Assembly: GCF_000698575.1 (NCBI RefSeq)
Contig: NZ_JFHD01000009.1
Coordinates: forward strand, 1-64,000
Direction of reading: 5' to 3'
Length of the DNA stretch: 64,000 nt
Source of the DNA: Caballeronia zhejiangensis
GTDB taxonomy: Bacteria > Pseudomonadota > Gammaproteobacteria > Burkholderiales > Burkholderiaceae
Shown: piece after piece, positions 9,709 through 19,853 of the stretch
Layout of the letters: each line of letters begins with the position of its first letter
Numbering within the stretch: position 1 is the first letter of the stretch
Program-made: the position numbers and the translations under genes
The notes under the pieces: model-generated
The model's database searches: none
What the model was told of the DNA's origin: nothing
Seen by the model: the letters and a program-made list of their open reading frames with translations, nothing else

Positions 9709-10512
9709 ATGCGTATCGCTTTAGGGATTCAGTACGACGGCGCGGCGTTTTGCGGTTGGCAGTCGCAGCCGCACGGGAAGACGGTCCAGAACGAACTGGA
9801 GCGCGCGCTCGCGCAATTCGCGCAGACGCCGCTTCCGACCGTCGTCGCCGGGCGCACCGATACGGGCGTGCACGGTCTCGGTCAGGTCGTGCATTTCGAT
9901 ACCGCTCTGGATCGCGCCGCGTTTTCGTGGGTGCGCGGCACGAATGCGTTCCTGCCCGACACCGTCGCGGTGCAATGGGCGAAGCCGATGCCCGACGATT
10001 TCCACGCGCGCTTCGCGGCTTTCGAGCGCACTTATTTCTACGTTCTTTACGTCAATCCGGTGCGTTCGCCCATGCTCGCGAAACGCGCGGGCTGGGTGCA
10101 CACGCCGCTCGACGTGGCAGCGATGCGCGATTCGGTGGCGTGCCTGATCGGCGAGCACGATTTTTCGTCGTTCCGCGCCGCCGATTGCCAGTCGAAAACG
10201 CCAGTCAAGCATCTTTATCAGATCGATGTACGCGAGCAGGGCGACTTCGTCCACTTTCGCTTTCGCGCCAACGCGTTTTTGCATCACATGGTGCGCAATC
10301 TGATGGGATGCCTCGTCGCGATCGGACGGGGCCGTCATCCATCGTCGTGGATGGCGGACGTGCTCGCCGCCCGCGACCGCCGCGCTGCCGCGCCGACTTT
10401 CATGCCCGACGGGCTGTATCTGGCCGAGGTCGGCTATCCTGAACACTTCGCGGTGCCGCCGCCGCATATCGCCAGCATGCCCTGGAGCGCCATTTGGGCA
10501 GAGCCGAAATGA
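9709..10512 (+). CDS. truA: tRNA pseudouridine(38-40) synthase TruA
   Basis: This 267-aa enzyme converts uridines 38-40 in the anticodon arm to pseudouridine. The catalytic Asp51 lies in [14 protein letters not shown]. Later conserved blocks are [16 protein letters not shown] and the N-terminal [12 protein letters not shown]. It starts one base after the fimV stop and overlaps trpF by ATGA, so fimV-truA-trpF is translationally coupled. Confidence 0.97.
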   Translation: MRIALGIQYDGAAFCGWQSQPHGKTVQNELERALAQFAQTPLPTVVAGRTDTGVHGLGQVVHFDTALDRAAFSWVRGTNAFLPDTVAVQWAKPMPDDFHARFAAFERTYFYVLYVNPVRSPMLAKRAGWVHTPLDVAAMRDSVACLIGEHDFSSFRAADCQSKTPVKHLYQIDVREQGDFVHFRFRANAFLHHMVRNLMGCLVAIGRGRHPSSWMADVLAARDRRAAAPTFMPDGLYLAEVGYPEHFAVPPPHIASMPWSAIWAEPK

Positions 10513-11177
10513 CAGACCGAGATTTGCATCGCACCCGCATCAAGCTATGCGGACTTTCGCGCGTCGAGGACGTGCAGCACGCCGTCGCGCTGGGCGCGGA
10601 CGCCGTGGGTTTCGTGTTCTATCCGCCGAGCCCGCGTTCGGTGAGCGTCGCACAGGCCGTCGAACTGGCGCGGCACGTGCCGCCGCTCGTGTCGGCGGTC
10701 GGGCTTTTCGTCAATGCGACGCCCGAATGGATTCGCGAAGTCACGTCGAACGTGCCGCTCTCGCTGCTGCAGTTTCACGGCGACGAAACGCCGGAACAAT
10801 GCGAGGCGCTGGCATCGATTGCGGGTTTATCCTATTGGCGCGCATTGCGAATTGGGTCTGATGCGTCCACAAGCCATTTGATAGAATCGTCTCTCAAGTT
10901 CAAAGCCGCAGGCGGCCTTTTACTCGACGCGCTCGTCGAGGGCTTCGGCGGCGGTGGAAAGGTATTCGATTGGTCACTTATCCCAACAGATCTCGGGCAT
11001 CGGGCCGTTTTGAGTGGTGGGTTGAACACGCAAAACGTCAGTGACGCCATTCGGCGTGTGCGCCCATACGCGGTCGATGTCTCGAGCGGCATCGAAGTGC
11101 CGGGCGCCAAGGGCGTGAAGGATCCCGCCCGAATGGCGGCGTTCGTGCGCGCGGTGCGCGAGGCGGACGCCGGGTGA
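10509..11177 (+). CDS. trpF: Phosphoribosylanthranilate isomerase
   Basis: This 222-aa TIM-barrel enzyme performs the third step of tryptophan synthesis after anthranilate. [13 protein letters not shown] holds the catalytic Cys. [19 protein letters not shown] holds the catalytic Asp, and [10 protein letters not shown] is the phosphate-binding loop. I chose the ATG at 10509, which overlaps the truA stop as ATGA. A start five codons earlier is possible. trpB follows after 48 bases. Confidence 0.96.
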   Translation: MTDRDLHRTRIKLCGLSRVEDVQHAVALGADAVGFVFYPPSPRSVSVAQAVELARHVPPLVSAVGLFVNATPEWIREVTSNVPLSLLQFHGDETPEQCEALASIAGLSYWRALRIGSDASTSHLIESSLKFKAAGGLLLDALVEGFGGGGKVFDWSLIPTDLGHRAVLSGGLNTQNVSDAIRRVRPYAVDVSSGIEVPGAKGVKDPARMAAFVRAVREADAG

Positions 11178-11225
11178 ATCGAACGTGGGCCGCGCTGCCG
11201 GCTACGTAACCGAGAGAGTGACGCA

Positions 11226-12419
11226 ATGTACAACTTGCCAGACGAAAGAGGCCATTTCGGCCAATATGGAGGCGTGTTCGTCTCCGAAACCCTCATCCAT
11301 GCACTTGACGAATTGCGCGTCGCGTATGACGCGGCACGTCAGGATCCCGAATTCATCGCCGAGTACGAGTACGAGCTCAAGCATTACGTGGGTCGGCCGT
11401 CGCCGATTTATCACGCGAAGCGCTGGAGCGAGATGCTTGGCGGCGCGCAGCTCTATCTGAAGCGCGAAGACCTGAATCACACGGGCGCGCACAAGGTGAA
11501 TAACGTGATCGGCCAGGCGCTGCTCGCCCGCAAGATGGGCAAGCCGCGCGTGATTGCCGAAACCGGCGCGGGCCAGCACGGCGTGGCGACGGCGACCATT
11601 GCCGCGCGATTCGGCATGGAGTGCGTGGTCTACATGGGCGCGGAAGACGTGCGTCGTCAGGCGGCGAACGTCTATCGGATGAAGCTGCTCGGCGCAACGG
11701 TCGTGCCGGTCGAATCCGGGTCGAAGACGCTCAAGGACGCGCTCAACGAAGCCATGCGTGACTGGGTGACGAACGTCGAAAACACGTTCTACATCATCGG
11801 CACGGTGGCGGGGCCGCATCCTTACCCGATGATGGTGCGCGACTTCCAGCGCGTGATCGGCGACGAATGTCGCGTGCAGATGCCCGAAATGGCCGGTCGC
11901 CAGCCTGATGCCGTGATCGCGTGCGTCGGCGGCGGGTCGAACGCGATGGGCATCTTTTATCCGTACATCGACGATAAAGACGTCAGATTGATCGGCGTCG
12001 AAGCGGCGGGCGACGGCATCGACACCGGGCGCCACGCGGCGTCGCTGATGGGCGGCAGCCCGGGGGTGCTGCACGGCAATCGCACGTATCTGCTGCAGGA
12101 CGAAAACGGGCAGATCATCGAAACGCATTCGGTGTCGGCGGGGCTCGACTATCCGGGCGTCGGTCCGGAACACGCGTGGCTGAAGGACGCGGGACGCGCG
12201 GAATACGTCGGCATCACCGATGACGAAGCGCTCAAGGCCTTCCACGACTGCTGCCGGATCGAGGGCATCATCCCCGCGCTGGAATCGAGCCACGCGCTCG
12301 CCTATGGCGCGAAGCTCGCGAAGACGTTGCCGCGCGACAAGGTGTTGCTCGTCAATCTGTCCGGCCGGGGCGACAAGGACATGCATACGGTCGCCGAGCG
12401 ATCGGGCATTCAGTTCTGA
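11226..12419 (+). CDS. trpB: Tryptophan synthase beta subunit
   Basis: This 397-aa PLP enzyme joins indole and serine to tryptophan. Lys90 in [12 protein letters not shown] is the Schiff-base lysine, and [10 protein letters not shown] is the phosphate-binding loop. Length is standard. A GAGAG ribosome-binding site precedes the ATG. Its usual partner trpA is separated from it by a DNA methyltransferase gene, an arrangement I recognise from Burkholderia. Confidence 0.98.
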   Translation: MYNLPDERGHFGQYGGVFVSETLIHALDELRVAYDAARQDPEFIAEYEYELKHYVGRPSPIYHAKRWSEMLGGAQLYLKREDLNHTGAHKVNNVIGQALLARKMGKPRVIAETGAGQHGVATATIAARFGMECVVYMGAEDVRRQAANVYRMKLLGATVVPVESGSKTLKDALNEAMRDWVTNVENTFYIIGTVAGPHPYPMMVRDFQRVIGDECRVQMPEMAGRQPDAVIACVGGGSNAMGIFYPYIDDKDVRLIGVEAAGDGIDTGRHAASLMGGSPGVLHGNRTYLLQDENGQIIETHSVSAGLDYPGVGPEHAWLKDAGRAEYVGITDDEALKAFHDCCRIEGIIPALESSHALAYGAKLAKTLPRDKVLLVNLSGRGDKDMHTVAERSGIQF

Positions 12420-12430
12420 GCCTCAGATAG

Positions 12431-13306
12431 ATGCGCAACGTCATCGACGAGCCGTTGTCCGTCGGCGCCTTGCAGGGCGCCGGCAGCGACATCCGCAACC
12501 GCGACTTCCTGGCCGATGCCGAGAATATTCCCGACGCGTCGATCGATCTGATCGTCGCGGATCCGCCTTATGGTCTGGGCAAGGACTACGGGAACGACTC
12601 GGACATGTTGTCCGGCGACGCTTTTCTCGAGTGGACTTATCGCTGGCTCGATCTCGCGATTCCGAAGCTCAAGCCGAGCGGTTCGCTGTATATCTTTTGC
12701 ACCTGGCAGTATTCGCCCGAACTGTTCGTGTTCCTCAAGCGCCGCCTTTTGATGATCAACGAGATCGTCTGGGACCGTCGCGTGCCGAGCATGGGCGGAA
12801 CGACGCGGAAATTCACGTCAGTGCACGACAACATCGGCTATTTCGCGGTATCGAAGGACTACTACTTCGATCTCGATCCGGTGCGCATCCCTTACGACGC
12901 AGAAACGAAAAAGGCGCGGTCGCGGAAGATTTTCGAAGGCAGCAAGTGGCTCGAACTGGGCTACAACCCGAAGGATGTCTGGTCCGTGTCGCGTCTGCAT
13001 CGGCAGCACGCGGAGCGGGTGGATCATCCGACGCAAAAGCCGCTGGAGATCGTCGAGCGCATGGTGCTCGCGAGCTGTCCGCCGGGTGGGCGCGTGCTCG
13101 ATCCGTTCATGGGCAGCGGCACGACGGCGGTCGCGTGCGCACGTCATGGCCGGCAATTCACGGGCTACGAGATCAACGCGGATTACTGCGCGATCGCCGA
13201 AAGCCGCATTGCCGAAGCGCGCGCTGCACGGCTCGAGCCGGCAGAGCCCGCCCGCGTTCGACGCAAGACACTCGTCGCGACCGGCACCGCCGCCCAAGCC
13301 GAATAG
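12431..13306 (+). CDS. Orphan N6-adenine (or N4-cytosine) DNA methyltransferase, beta class
   Basis: This 291-aa methyltransferase has the catalytic motif IV DPPY at residues 44-47 and the AdoMet-binding motif [10 protein letters not shown] at 224-232. That order defines the beta class (D12/CcrM-like). The region between, about 100-200, would hold target recognition. No restriction endonuclease is adjacent, so it is an orphan, probably regulatory enzyme. It lies 11 bases after trpB and 76 before trpA, so it is likely cotranscribed with trp genes. I recall the enzyme at this locus in B. cenocepacia being linked to GTWWAC methylation; that needs checking. Confidence 0.92.
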   Translation: MRNVIDEPLSVGALQGAGSDIRNRDFLADAENIPDASIDLIVADPPYGLGKDYGNDSDMLSGDAFLEWTYRWLDLAIPKLKPSGSLYIFCTWQYSPELFVFLKRRLLMINEIVWDRRVPSMGGTTRKFTSVHDNIGYFAVSKDYYFDLDPVRIPYDAETKKARSRKIFEGSKWLELGYNPKDVWSVSRLHRQHAERVDHPTQKPLEIVERMVLASCPPGGRVLDPFMGSGTTAVACARHGRQFTGYEINADYCAIAESRIAEARAARLEPAEPARVRRKTLVATGTAAQAE

Positions 13307-13382
13307 CGTCTTTTTCGCTGCTGATCGCGTCAAATGCATTCAAATGCGTCCGACGCCAACGAATACGACTAAGAGAAATCTC

Positions 13383-14186
13383 ATGTCCCGCATCAAGAAT
13401 ACTTTTGCGGCGCTCGCCGCACAGGGCAAGAAAGGGCTGATTCCGTTCATCACCGCGGGCGACCCGAATCCGGAACAAACCGTCGAGTTCATGCACGCGC
13501 TGGCGAAGGCCGGCGCGGACGTCATCGAACTGGGCGTGCCGTTCTCCGATCCGATGGCCGACGGCCCCGTCATCCAGCGTTCGTCGGAGCGGGCGCTCGC
13601 GCGCGGCGTGACGCTCAAGCGCGTGCTCGCCGACGTCGCGCGTTTCCGCGAAACCGACGACAAAACGCCCGTCGTGCTGATGGGTTACGCGAATCCGATC
13701 GAGCGCATGGGCGCCGACGCGTTCGCGAAAGCTGCGAAGGAAGCGGGCGTCGACGGCGTACTGGTGGTCGATTACCCGCCCGAGGAAGCGGAGAGCTTCG
13801 GCGCGTCGATGCGCGCCGCCGGCATCGATCCGATCTTCCTGCTCGCGCCGACATCGACGGACGAGCGCGTCGCGGCGGTCGGCAAGATCGCGAGCGGCTA
13901 TGTCTACTACGTATCGCTGAAAGGCGTGACCGGCGCGGCAAATCTGGACGTTTCCAGCATCGCGAGTAAAATCCCGGCCATCAAGTCGCGTGTGCCCCTG
14001 CCGGTCGGTGTCGGTTTCGGCATTCGCGACGCCCAGACCGCGCGCGCCGTCGCCGATGTCGCGGACGCCGTCGTCATCGGCAGCCGCCTCGTGCAGCTGC
14101 TCGAAGACGCGAAGCCGGACACCGCGGCCGCGTCGCTGACGAGCTTCATCGCCGAAATTCGTCAGGCGCTCGACGCCGCACAGTAA
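13383..14186 (+). CDS. trpA: Tryptophan synthase alpha subunit
   Basis: This 267-aa TIM-barrel protein cleaves indole-3-glycerol phosphate to indole for TrpB. The catalytic pair is Glu49 and Asp60, in [27 protein letters not shown] and [11 protein letters not shown] are further family blocks. An AAGAGA ribosome-binding site stands before the ATG at 13383. The much longer upstream frame runs through the methyltransferase gene and is rejected. Confidence 0.97.
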   Translation: MSRIKNTFAALAAQGKKGLIPFITAGDPNPEQTVEFMHALAKAGADVIELGVPFSDPMADGPVIQRSSERALARGVTLKRVLADVARFRETDDKTPVVLMGYANPIERMGADAFAKAAKEAGVDGVLVVDYPPEEAESFGASMRAAGIDPIFLLAPTSTDERVAAVGKIASGYVYYVSLKGVTGAANLDVSSIASKIPAIKSRVPLPVGVGFGIRDAQTARAVADVADAVVIGSRLVQLLEDAKPDTAAASLTSFIAEIRQALDAAQ

Positions 14187-14256
14187 AATACGCGCCGCCG
14201 CGGGCCGCCCGATTCGGGCGTGCGCCGCGCGGCAACCGATCAGTCAAGGAAAAACG

Positions 14257-15129
14257 ATGAGCTGGCTCGACAAACTGCTGCCGCCGAAGATCAAGCAAAC
14301 CGATCCCAAAAGCCGCAAGGGCATTCCCGAGGGCCTTTGGGTGAAGTGTCCGTCGTGCGAAGCGGTGCTGTATCGCAACGACGTCGAGGCGAATCTGCAC
14401 GTATGCCCGAAGTGCAGCCATCACATGCGAATCGGCGCGCGCGAGCGGCTCGACCGCCTGCTCGACCCGGAAGGCCGCTACGAAATCGGCCAGGAAGTCG
14501 TCCCGGTCGACGCGCTGAAGTTCAAGGACAGCCGCAAGTATCCGGATCGCATCAAGGAAGCGATGGAAGATACGGACGAGACCGACGCCATGGTCGTCAT
14601 GGGCGGCGCGATCCACACGATTCCGTGTGTCGTCGCGTGCTTCGAATTCTCGTTCATGGGCGGATCGATGGGCTCGGTGGTCGGCGAGCGCTTCGTGCGC
14701 GGCGCGCGCAACGCGCTGGAGCAGAACGTGCCGTTCATCTGCTTCACGGCCTCGGGCGGCGCGCGCATGCAGGAAAGCCTGCTTTCGCTCATGCAGATGG
14801 CCAAAACCACTGCGCTTCTGACCAAACTCGCGGACGCGAAGCTGCCGTTCATTTCCGTGCTGACCGACCCGACGATGGGCGGTGTGTCCGCATCGTTCGC
14901 GTTCCTGGGCGATGTCGTGATTGCCGAGCCGAAGGCGCTGATCGGCTTTGCCGGCCCGCGCGTGATCGAGCAGACCGTGCGCGAGAAGCTCCCGGAAGGT
15001 TTCCAGCGCGCCGAGTTCCTGCTGACGAAGGGCGCGGTCGACATGATCGTGGATCGCCGCAAGATGCGCGAAGAAATCGCCCAATTGATGGCGCTGATGA
15101 CGCGGCAACCCGCCGATTCCGTCGCCTGA
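14257..15129 (+). CDS. accD: Acetyl-CoA carboxylase carboxyltransferase subunit beta
   Basis: This 290-aa protein is the biotin-carboxyl transferase beta subunit, making malonyl-CoA with AccA. An N-terminal four-cysteine zinc ribbon, CPSC and CPKC in [13 protein letters not shown] and [10 protein letters not shown], is characteristic. The crotonase-fold body contains [12 protein letters not shown] and [16 protein letters not shown]. It follows trpA by 70 bases and precedes a strong terminator, so it probably ends the trp transcript. Confidence 0.97.
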   Translation: MSWLDKLLPPKIKQTDPKSRKGIPEGLWVKCPSCEAVLYRNDVEANLHVCPKCSHHMRIGARERLDRLLDPEGRYEIGQEVVPVDALKFKDSRKYPDRIKEAMEDTDETDAMVVMGGAIHTIPCVVACFEFSFMGGSMGSVVGERFVRGARNALEQNVPFICFTASGGARMQESLLSLMQMAKTTALLTKLADAKLPFISVLTDPTMGGVSASFAFLGDVVIAEPKALIGFAGPRVIEQTVREKLPEGFQRAEFLLTKGAVDMIVDRRKMREEIAQLMALMTRQPADSVA

Positions 15130-15142
15130 CCCGAATGTACGT

Positions 15143-15195
15143 AGCGCCGCGCCGCGCGTGAACCCCGCGAGGTTCCGCGCGGCGCTTTTGTTTTT
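15143..15195 (+). terminator. Terminator after accD
   Basis: AGCGCCGCGC (15143-15152) pairs with GCGCGGCGCT (15177-15186), with a smaller GGAACC-type pairing inside the loop. TTTTGTTTTT follows. It starts 14 bases after the accD stop and separates the trp-accD unit from folC. Confidence 0.88.
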
Positions 15196-15207
15196 GCGAT
15201 CTCGAAA

Positions 15208-16518
15208 ATGAACACATTCCCGACTCTCGACGCCTGGCTCGCCCATCTGGAAGCGGCGCATCCGGTCGGCATCGACATGGGCCTCGCGCGCATCGGCAAG
15301 GTGAAGGATGCGCTCGGCCTGCGTTTCGACTGCCCGGTCATCACCGTCGGCGGCACGAACGGCAAGGGCTCGACCTGCGCGATCATCGAAACGATCTTGC
15401 TGCGCGCGGGGTATCGCGTCGGTTGCCATACGTCGCCGCATCTGCTGACGTTCAACGAGCGCGCCCGCATCGACGGCGCGGAGGCGAGCGACGCCGATCT
15501 GCTCGAACATTTCGCGGCCGTGGAAAAGGCGCGCGCCAGCCTGCCCGAGCCGGTTTCGCTGACGTACTTCGAGTTCACAACGCTTGCGATCCTGCATCTC
15601 TTCGCGTCGCGCAAGCTCGACGCGGTGATTCTCGAGGTCGGGCTCGGCGGGCGTCTCGACGCGGTGAATATCGTCGATACGGATTGTGCTGTGATCACGA
15701 GCATCGACATCGACCATACGGACTATCTCGGCGACACGCGCGAAAAAATTGGCTTCGAGAAAGCGGGCATATTTCGGACGGGCAAGCCGGCAGTGTGCGG
15801 AGATCCGTCGCCGCCGCAGACTCTCATCGAACATGCCGAGGCGATCGGCGCGGATCTGTGGCTCGTCGGACGCGATTTCCGCTACGAAGCCCAGCCCGGC
15901 AACGAGCGCCAGCAATGGAGTTATATCGGGCGCGAGCAGCGGCGCTCGGCGCTGGCCTATCCGGCGCTGCGCGGCGCGAATCAGCTCATCAACACGTCGG
16001 CGGCGCTGGCCGCGCTCGAAGCGCTGCGCGGCCGTCTGCCGGTTTCGGCGCAGGACATTCGCCTTGGCCTGGCGAACGTCGAGTTGCCGGGGCGCTTCCA
16101 GGTGCTGCCGGGCAAGCCGCAAATCATTCTCGACGTTGCGCACAATCCTCACGCAGCCGCCGTGTTGTCGCAAAATCTCGGCAACATGGGCTATTTTCCG
16201 TACACTTACGCGGTGTTCGGCGCGATGGGCGACAAGGACATCGAAGGCGTCGTGAAGCAACTCAAGGGCGAGATCGATCACTGGAACGTGACCGCGCTGC
16301 CCACGCCGCGCGCCGCGTCGGCGGAGCAACTGGAACACGCATTGCGCGACGCTGGTGTCAACGACAGCGCCGACAGCAGCGTTTCTCGCTTTGAAACACC
16401 TGCGGCGGCTTTTCAAGATGCGTTAAGCCGGGCGTCTGAAAATGATAGAATTTTGGTTTTCGGCAGTTTCTACACGGTAGCCGGCGTCATGGCCTACCGT
16501 CGAATGCAGCATAACTAG
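15208..16518 (+). CDS. folC: Bifunctional dihydrofolate/folylpolyglutamate synthase
   Basis: This 436-aa Mur-ligase family enzyme adds glutamates to dihydropteroate and folates. The ATP P-loop is VGGTNGKGSTCAIIE, about residues 47-61. EVGLGGRLDAVN and TSIDIDHTDYLG are the metal and substrate blocks, and ILDVAHNPHAAAVL marks the C-terminal domain. It begins a folC-SPOR-cvpA-purF unit with gaps of 41, 9 and 143 bases. Confidence 0.96.
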   Translation: MNTFPTLDAWLAHLEAAHPVGIDMGLARIGKVKDALGLRFDCPVITVGGTNGKGSTCAIIETILLRAGYRVGCHTSPHLLTFNERARIDGAEASDADLLEHFAAVEKARASLPEPVSLTYFEFTTLAILHLFASRKLDAVILEVGLGGRLDAVNIVDTDCAVITSIDIDHTDYLGDTREKIGFEKAGIFRTGKPAVCGDPSPPQTLIEHAEAIGADLWLVGRDFRYEAQPGNERQQWSYIGREQRRSALAYPALRGANQLINTSAALAALEALRGRLPVSAQDIRLGLANVELPGRFQVLPGKPQIILDVAHNPHAAAVLSQNLGNMGYFPYTYAVFGAMGDKDIEGVVKQLKGEIDHWNVTALPTPRAASAEQLEHALRDAGVNDSADSSVSRFETPAAAFQDALSRASENDRILVFGSFYTVAGVMAYRRMQHN

Positions 16519-16559
16519 CAGCATCATTGAGACGGTCGGCCGTCAGCACCAAGCGATAC

Positions 16560-17423
16560 ATGGGACTCTTTTCGTTCGGCAAGAAAGACGACTCCGGTCG
16601 CGACGCATATTCCGATTCATCGCGCGGCTCGCGTCACACCGTCCGCACGGAACGCCGCACGCGCAGATCCGAGCGCACCGACGCCGACGCGATGATGCTC
16701 GATCCCACCCTGCCCGAGAAGCAGCGCGCGCGCCGCAGGCTCGTCGGGGCGATCGCGCTGGTGCTCGCCGCCGTCATCGTCCTGCCGATGGTGCTCGATT
16801 CGCGTCCGAAGCCCGTCACCGACGACATTTCCATTGATATTCCCAACCGCCCGGCGCCCGCCGCGAAGCAGTCGCGCGACGCCAACGACGCCGACACGCA
16901 AGCCGGTGTCGCGCACGACGCGCCGTCGGGTGCGTCGGGCAGTGCTTCCGCCGGCGTGACGCAGCCGCAAGCCGCGGCACCTGCCGCGACGGCAAAGCCC
17001 GAGCCGAAGCCGGAAGCGAAGCCTGACGCGAAAGCCGAAGCCAAGCCGGAAGCGAAGCCGTCGAAGCCCGCAGCCGTGGCGAGCCAGAACGCGAAGCCGC
17101 AAGCGGCCGAGCCTTCCGAACAAGCCAACGCAAACACCGCGGCGAACGCCGCAGCAGGCGCGGCCAACACGCCGTCGTCGCCGGCGGGCAGCCGCTTCGT
17201 GCTGCAGATCGGCCAGTTCGACGACGAAACCGCCGCGCAGAATTGGGTCAACAAGTTGAAGTCCGCGGGTGTGCCCGCATATCTCGAACATCGCAAGCAG
17301 TCGGACGGCGCGACCAAGTCGCTGTTGCGCGCGGGGCCGTTCCCGGATCGCGCGTCGGCGCAGGCCGCGCTCGTGAAGGTGCGGCAGGCCGGCCTGGGCG
17401 GCGGCACCCGGGCATCGAACTAA
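16560..17423 (+). CDS. SPOR-domain cell-division protein (DedD-like)
   Basis: This 287-aa inner-membrane protein starts MGLFSFGKKDD and has one membrane helix near residues 61-80 (AIALVLAAVIVLPMVL). A periplasmic linker made of KPE(P/A)KPEAKP repeats runs near 145-180. The C-terminal SPOR domain, RFVLQIGQFDDETAAQNWVNKL onward in two pieces, binds denuded septal peptidoglycan. The position between folC and cvpA is that of DedD. A start 11 codons upstream is possible, but MGLF matches relatives I know. Confidence 0.85.
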   Translation: MGLFSFGKKDDSGRDAYSDSSRGSRHTVRTERRTRRSERTDADAMMLDPTLPEKQRARRRLVGAIALVLAAVIVLPMVLDSRPKPVTDDISIDIPNRPAPAAKQSRDANDADTQAGVAHDAPSGASGSASAGVTQPQAAAPAATAKPEPKPEAKPDAKAEAKPEAKPSKPAAVASQNAKPQAAEPSEQANANTAANAAAGAANTPSSPAGSRFVLQIGQFDDETAAQNWVNKLKSAGVPAYLEHRKQSDGATKSLLRAGPFPDRASAQAALVKVRQAGLGGGTRASN

Positions 17424-17432
17424 GCCGGCTCG

Positions 17433-17966
17433 ATGTTCACCGCTTTCGACTACGCCGTGATGGCCGTGATCGGCCTGTCCGCGCTGCGCGGCATGTGGCG
17501 CGGCCTGTTGGCCGAAGCGTTCGGTCTGGTCGGCTGGGTCGCCGCCATTCTGATCGCGGGACGGTTCGTCGGGCTTGTCGTGCCGTATATCCCGTCGACG
17601 TGGCCCGGCGGCGCGCTTACGCAGTGGCTCGTGGCGTTCGTGCTGGTGGTCGGGGCGGTGCTGCTCGTATCGAGCGTGCTGTCGGCGCTATTGACGCGCA
17701 TCACGGAAGTCACCGGCCTGCGCGGCGTGGACCGCTCGTTGGGCTTGCTGTTCGGCCTCGTCAGAGGGGCTATATTGGTAGTTATTCTGGTCGCCCTGGC
17801 TGGCCTGACCGAACTGCCTCAGAAAGATTTTTGGCGCAATGCGCTGCTGCGGCCGATGGCCGAGCAAGGCGTGCGCGAATTGAAACCGCTGCTCCCCGAT
17901 ACGCTCGCCGCGTATGTGCACGTCGCTCCCGAACCGGGCGGCCTGGCGCCCAACGCCGCACAATAG
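17433..17966 (+). CDS. cvpA: CvpA family membrane protein
   Basis: This 177-aa protein has about four membrane helices. FDYAVMAVIGLSALRGMWRG, GLVGWVAAILIAGR and a third segment near 65-85 are typical of CvpA (colicin V production). It starts 9 bases after the SPOR gene and stands before purF, its classical neighbour. Its biochemical role is not settled; links to envelope stress have been reported in other bacteria. Confidence 0.93.
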   Translation: MFTAFDYAVMAVIGLSALRGMWRGLLAEAFGLVGWVAAILIAGRFVGLVVPYIPSTWPGGALTQWLVAFVLVVGAVLLVSSVLSALLTRITEVTGLRGVDRSLGLLFGLVRGAILVVILVALAGLTELPQKDFWRNALLRPMAEQGVRELKPLLPDTLAAYVHVAPEPGGLAPNAAQ

Positions 17967-18109
17967 ACGAACGGCCGGCTACACGAGGAACGCGCGACGG
18001 CTCGAAGACGCTTCGCCCCGGCCACGTCACGGCCAGTTTTTGAGAGAAGCGTCGAAGAGATCCGGGCAACGCCTTGTCTACCCGTTTCGACTCTTTGAAG
18101 GACCATGCC

Positions 18110-19657
18110 ATGTGCGGCATCGTAGGTGTAGTTTCCCAAAGTCCCGTCAATCAGCTGATCTATGACAGCTTGCTCCTGCTCCAGCATCGCGGACAGGACG
18201 CGGCGGGCATCGCCACGGCGAACGGCAATAACTTCCACATGCACAAAGCCAACGGCATGGTGCGCGACGTGTTCCGCACGCGCAACATGCGCAGTCTGCC
18301 GGGCAACGTCGGCATCGGCCAGGTGCGGTATCCGACCGCCGGGTCCGCATCGAGCGAGGAAGAAGCGCAACCGTTCTACGTGAATGCGCCGTTCGGCATC
18401 ATCCTCGCGCATAACGGCAATCTGACGAACTGGATGCAGCTGAAGGACGAGATGTTCCGCATCGACCGCCGGCACATCAACACCGCATCCGACACCGAAG
18501 TGCTGCTCAACGTCTTCGCGCACGAACTGCAGCTCGCGAGCTCGGGTCTGCAACTCGATGCGACCGCGCTGTGGAAAGCCGTCGCGGGCGTGCATCGCCG
18601 TGTGAAGGGCTCGTACGCGATCGTCTCGCTGATCGCAGGCTACGGTCTCGTCGCGTTCCGCGATCCGTTCGGCATTCGTCCGCTTGTGCTCGGCAAGCTC
18701 GAAACGTCGACGGGCGTCGAGTGGATGGTCGCGTCGGAATCGGTGGCGATCGAAGGCATCGGCTTCGAATTCGTGCGCGATGTCGAACCGGGCGAAGCGA
18801 TTTTCATCGACGCGGAAGGCAATCTGCACAGCCACCAATGCGCCGAGAAGCCCGAGCTCAATCCGTGCATTTTCGAGCTCGTGTATCTCGCGCGTCCGGA
18901 TTCGTGCCTCGACGGCGTGCCGGTCTACAACGCGCGTCTGCGCATGGGCGATTACCTCGCCGAGAAAATCAAGCGCGTGCTGCCGGATGTGCCGATCGAC
19001 GTCGTCATGCCGATTCCCGACTCGTCGCGCCCCGCCGCGATGCAGGTCGCCGCGAAGCTCGGCGTGGAGTATCGCGAAGGCTTCTTCAAGAACCGCTACG
19101 TGGGCCGCACCTTCATCATGCCGGGTCAGGCGGTGCGCAAGAAATCGGTGCGTCAGAAGCTCAACGCGATGGGCATCGAGTTCAAGGGCAAGAACGTGCT
19201 GATCGTCGACGATTCCATCGTGCGCGGCACGACCTCGCATGAAATCGTGCAGATGGCCCGCGATGCCGGCGCGAACAAAGTGATCTTCGCGTCCGCCGCG
19301 CCGCCGGTGAAGTTCCCGAACGTGTACGGCATCGACATGCCGACGCGCGGCGAACTCGTTGCGCACGGCCGCAGCGATGAGGAAGTCGCACGCATGATCG
19401 GCGCGGATTATCTCGTCTATCAGGACGTGGAAGACCTGAAGAACGCGATCCGCGACATCAATCCGGCGTTGAAGGAATTCGAAGCGTCGTGCTTCGACGG
19501 CAACTACATCACTGGCGACGTGACGACCGATTATCTCGATCGCATCGAGTCCGCACGTCTTGCGCCGCAATCGCAGTCGGATCGCGATGCTGCGAGCGAC
19601 GCGCAAGAGGGCGGCATGGCGCGCTCACAGTTGCATTTGCAACTATCGGTCGAGTAA
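18110..19657 (+). CDS. purF: Amidophosphoribosyltransferase
   Basis: This 515-aa enzyme commits PRPP to purine synthesis with glutamine-derived ammonia. The N-terminal nucleophile Cys2 follows the initiator Met directly in MCGIVGVVSQ, which fixes the start at 18110, 7 bases after GAAGGA. The PRPP-binding loop VLIVDDSIVRGTTSHEI lies in the C-terminal half. In the Burkholderia gene orders I recall, a sulfhydrylase gene (metZ) follows purF, but here a terminator and a convergent gene do. Confidence 0.97.
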   Translation: MCGIVGVVSQSPVNQLIYDSLLLLQHRGQDAAGIATANGNNFHMHKANGMVRDVFRTRNMRSLPGNVGIGQVRYPTAGSASSEEEAQPFYVNAPFGIILAHNGNLTNWMQLKDEMFRIDRRHINTASDTEVLLNVFAHELQLASSGLQLDATALWKAVAGVHRRVKGSYAIVSLIAGYGLVAFRDPFGIRPLVLGKLETSTGVEWMVASESVAIEGIGFEFVRDVEPGEAIFIDAEGNLHSHQCAEKPELNPCIFELVYLARPDSCLDGVPVYNARLRMGDYLAEKIKRVLPDVPIDVVMPIPDSSRPAAMQVAAKLGVEYREGFFKNRYVGRTFIMPGQAVRKKSVRQKLNAMGIEFKGKNVLIVDDSIVRGTTSHEIVQMARDAGANKVIFASAAPPVKFPNVYGIDMPTRGELVAHGRSDEEVARMIGADYLVYQDVEDLKNAIRDINPALKEFEASCFDGNYITGDVTTDYLDRIESARLAPQSQSDRDAASDAQEGGMARSQLHLQLSVE

Positions 19658-19676
19658 GTTTTCGGCGCTTCGAACG

Positions 19677-19713
19677 AGCCCGCTTCGTCTGCAAGGACCA
19701 AGCGGGCTTTTTT
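19677..19713 (+). terminator. Terminator after purF
   Basis: AGCCCGCTT (19677-19685) pairs with AAGCGGGCT (19700-19708) around a 14-nt loop and runs into TTTTTT. It lies 19 bases after the purF stop, before the convergent AraC-type gene. Confidence 0.92.
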
Positions 19714-19853
19714 GCGTCTCGAGCCTTCGAGCTTCTGCTTTTCGAGCGCGGCGGAAGCGGCCAAGCGCTTGCGTGGGTGCTGTTGAATGGCATGGAGACG
19801 CTCGTGTTGCGCGTCGAGAAGCAATCGGCGAATGCGCTCGAAATCGCGCGCTG

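Noticed and set aside
13340..14186. trpA beginning far upstream inside the methyltransferase gene
   Set aside because: The open frame extends back to 12975, but family N terminus and ribosome-binding site place the start at 13383.
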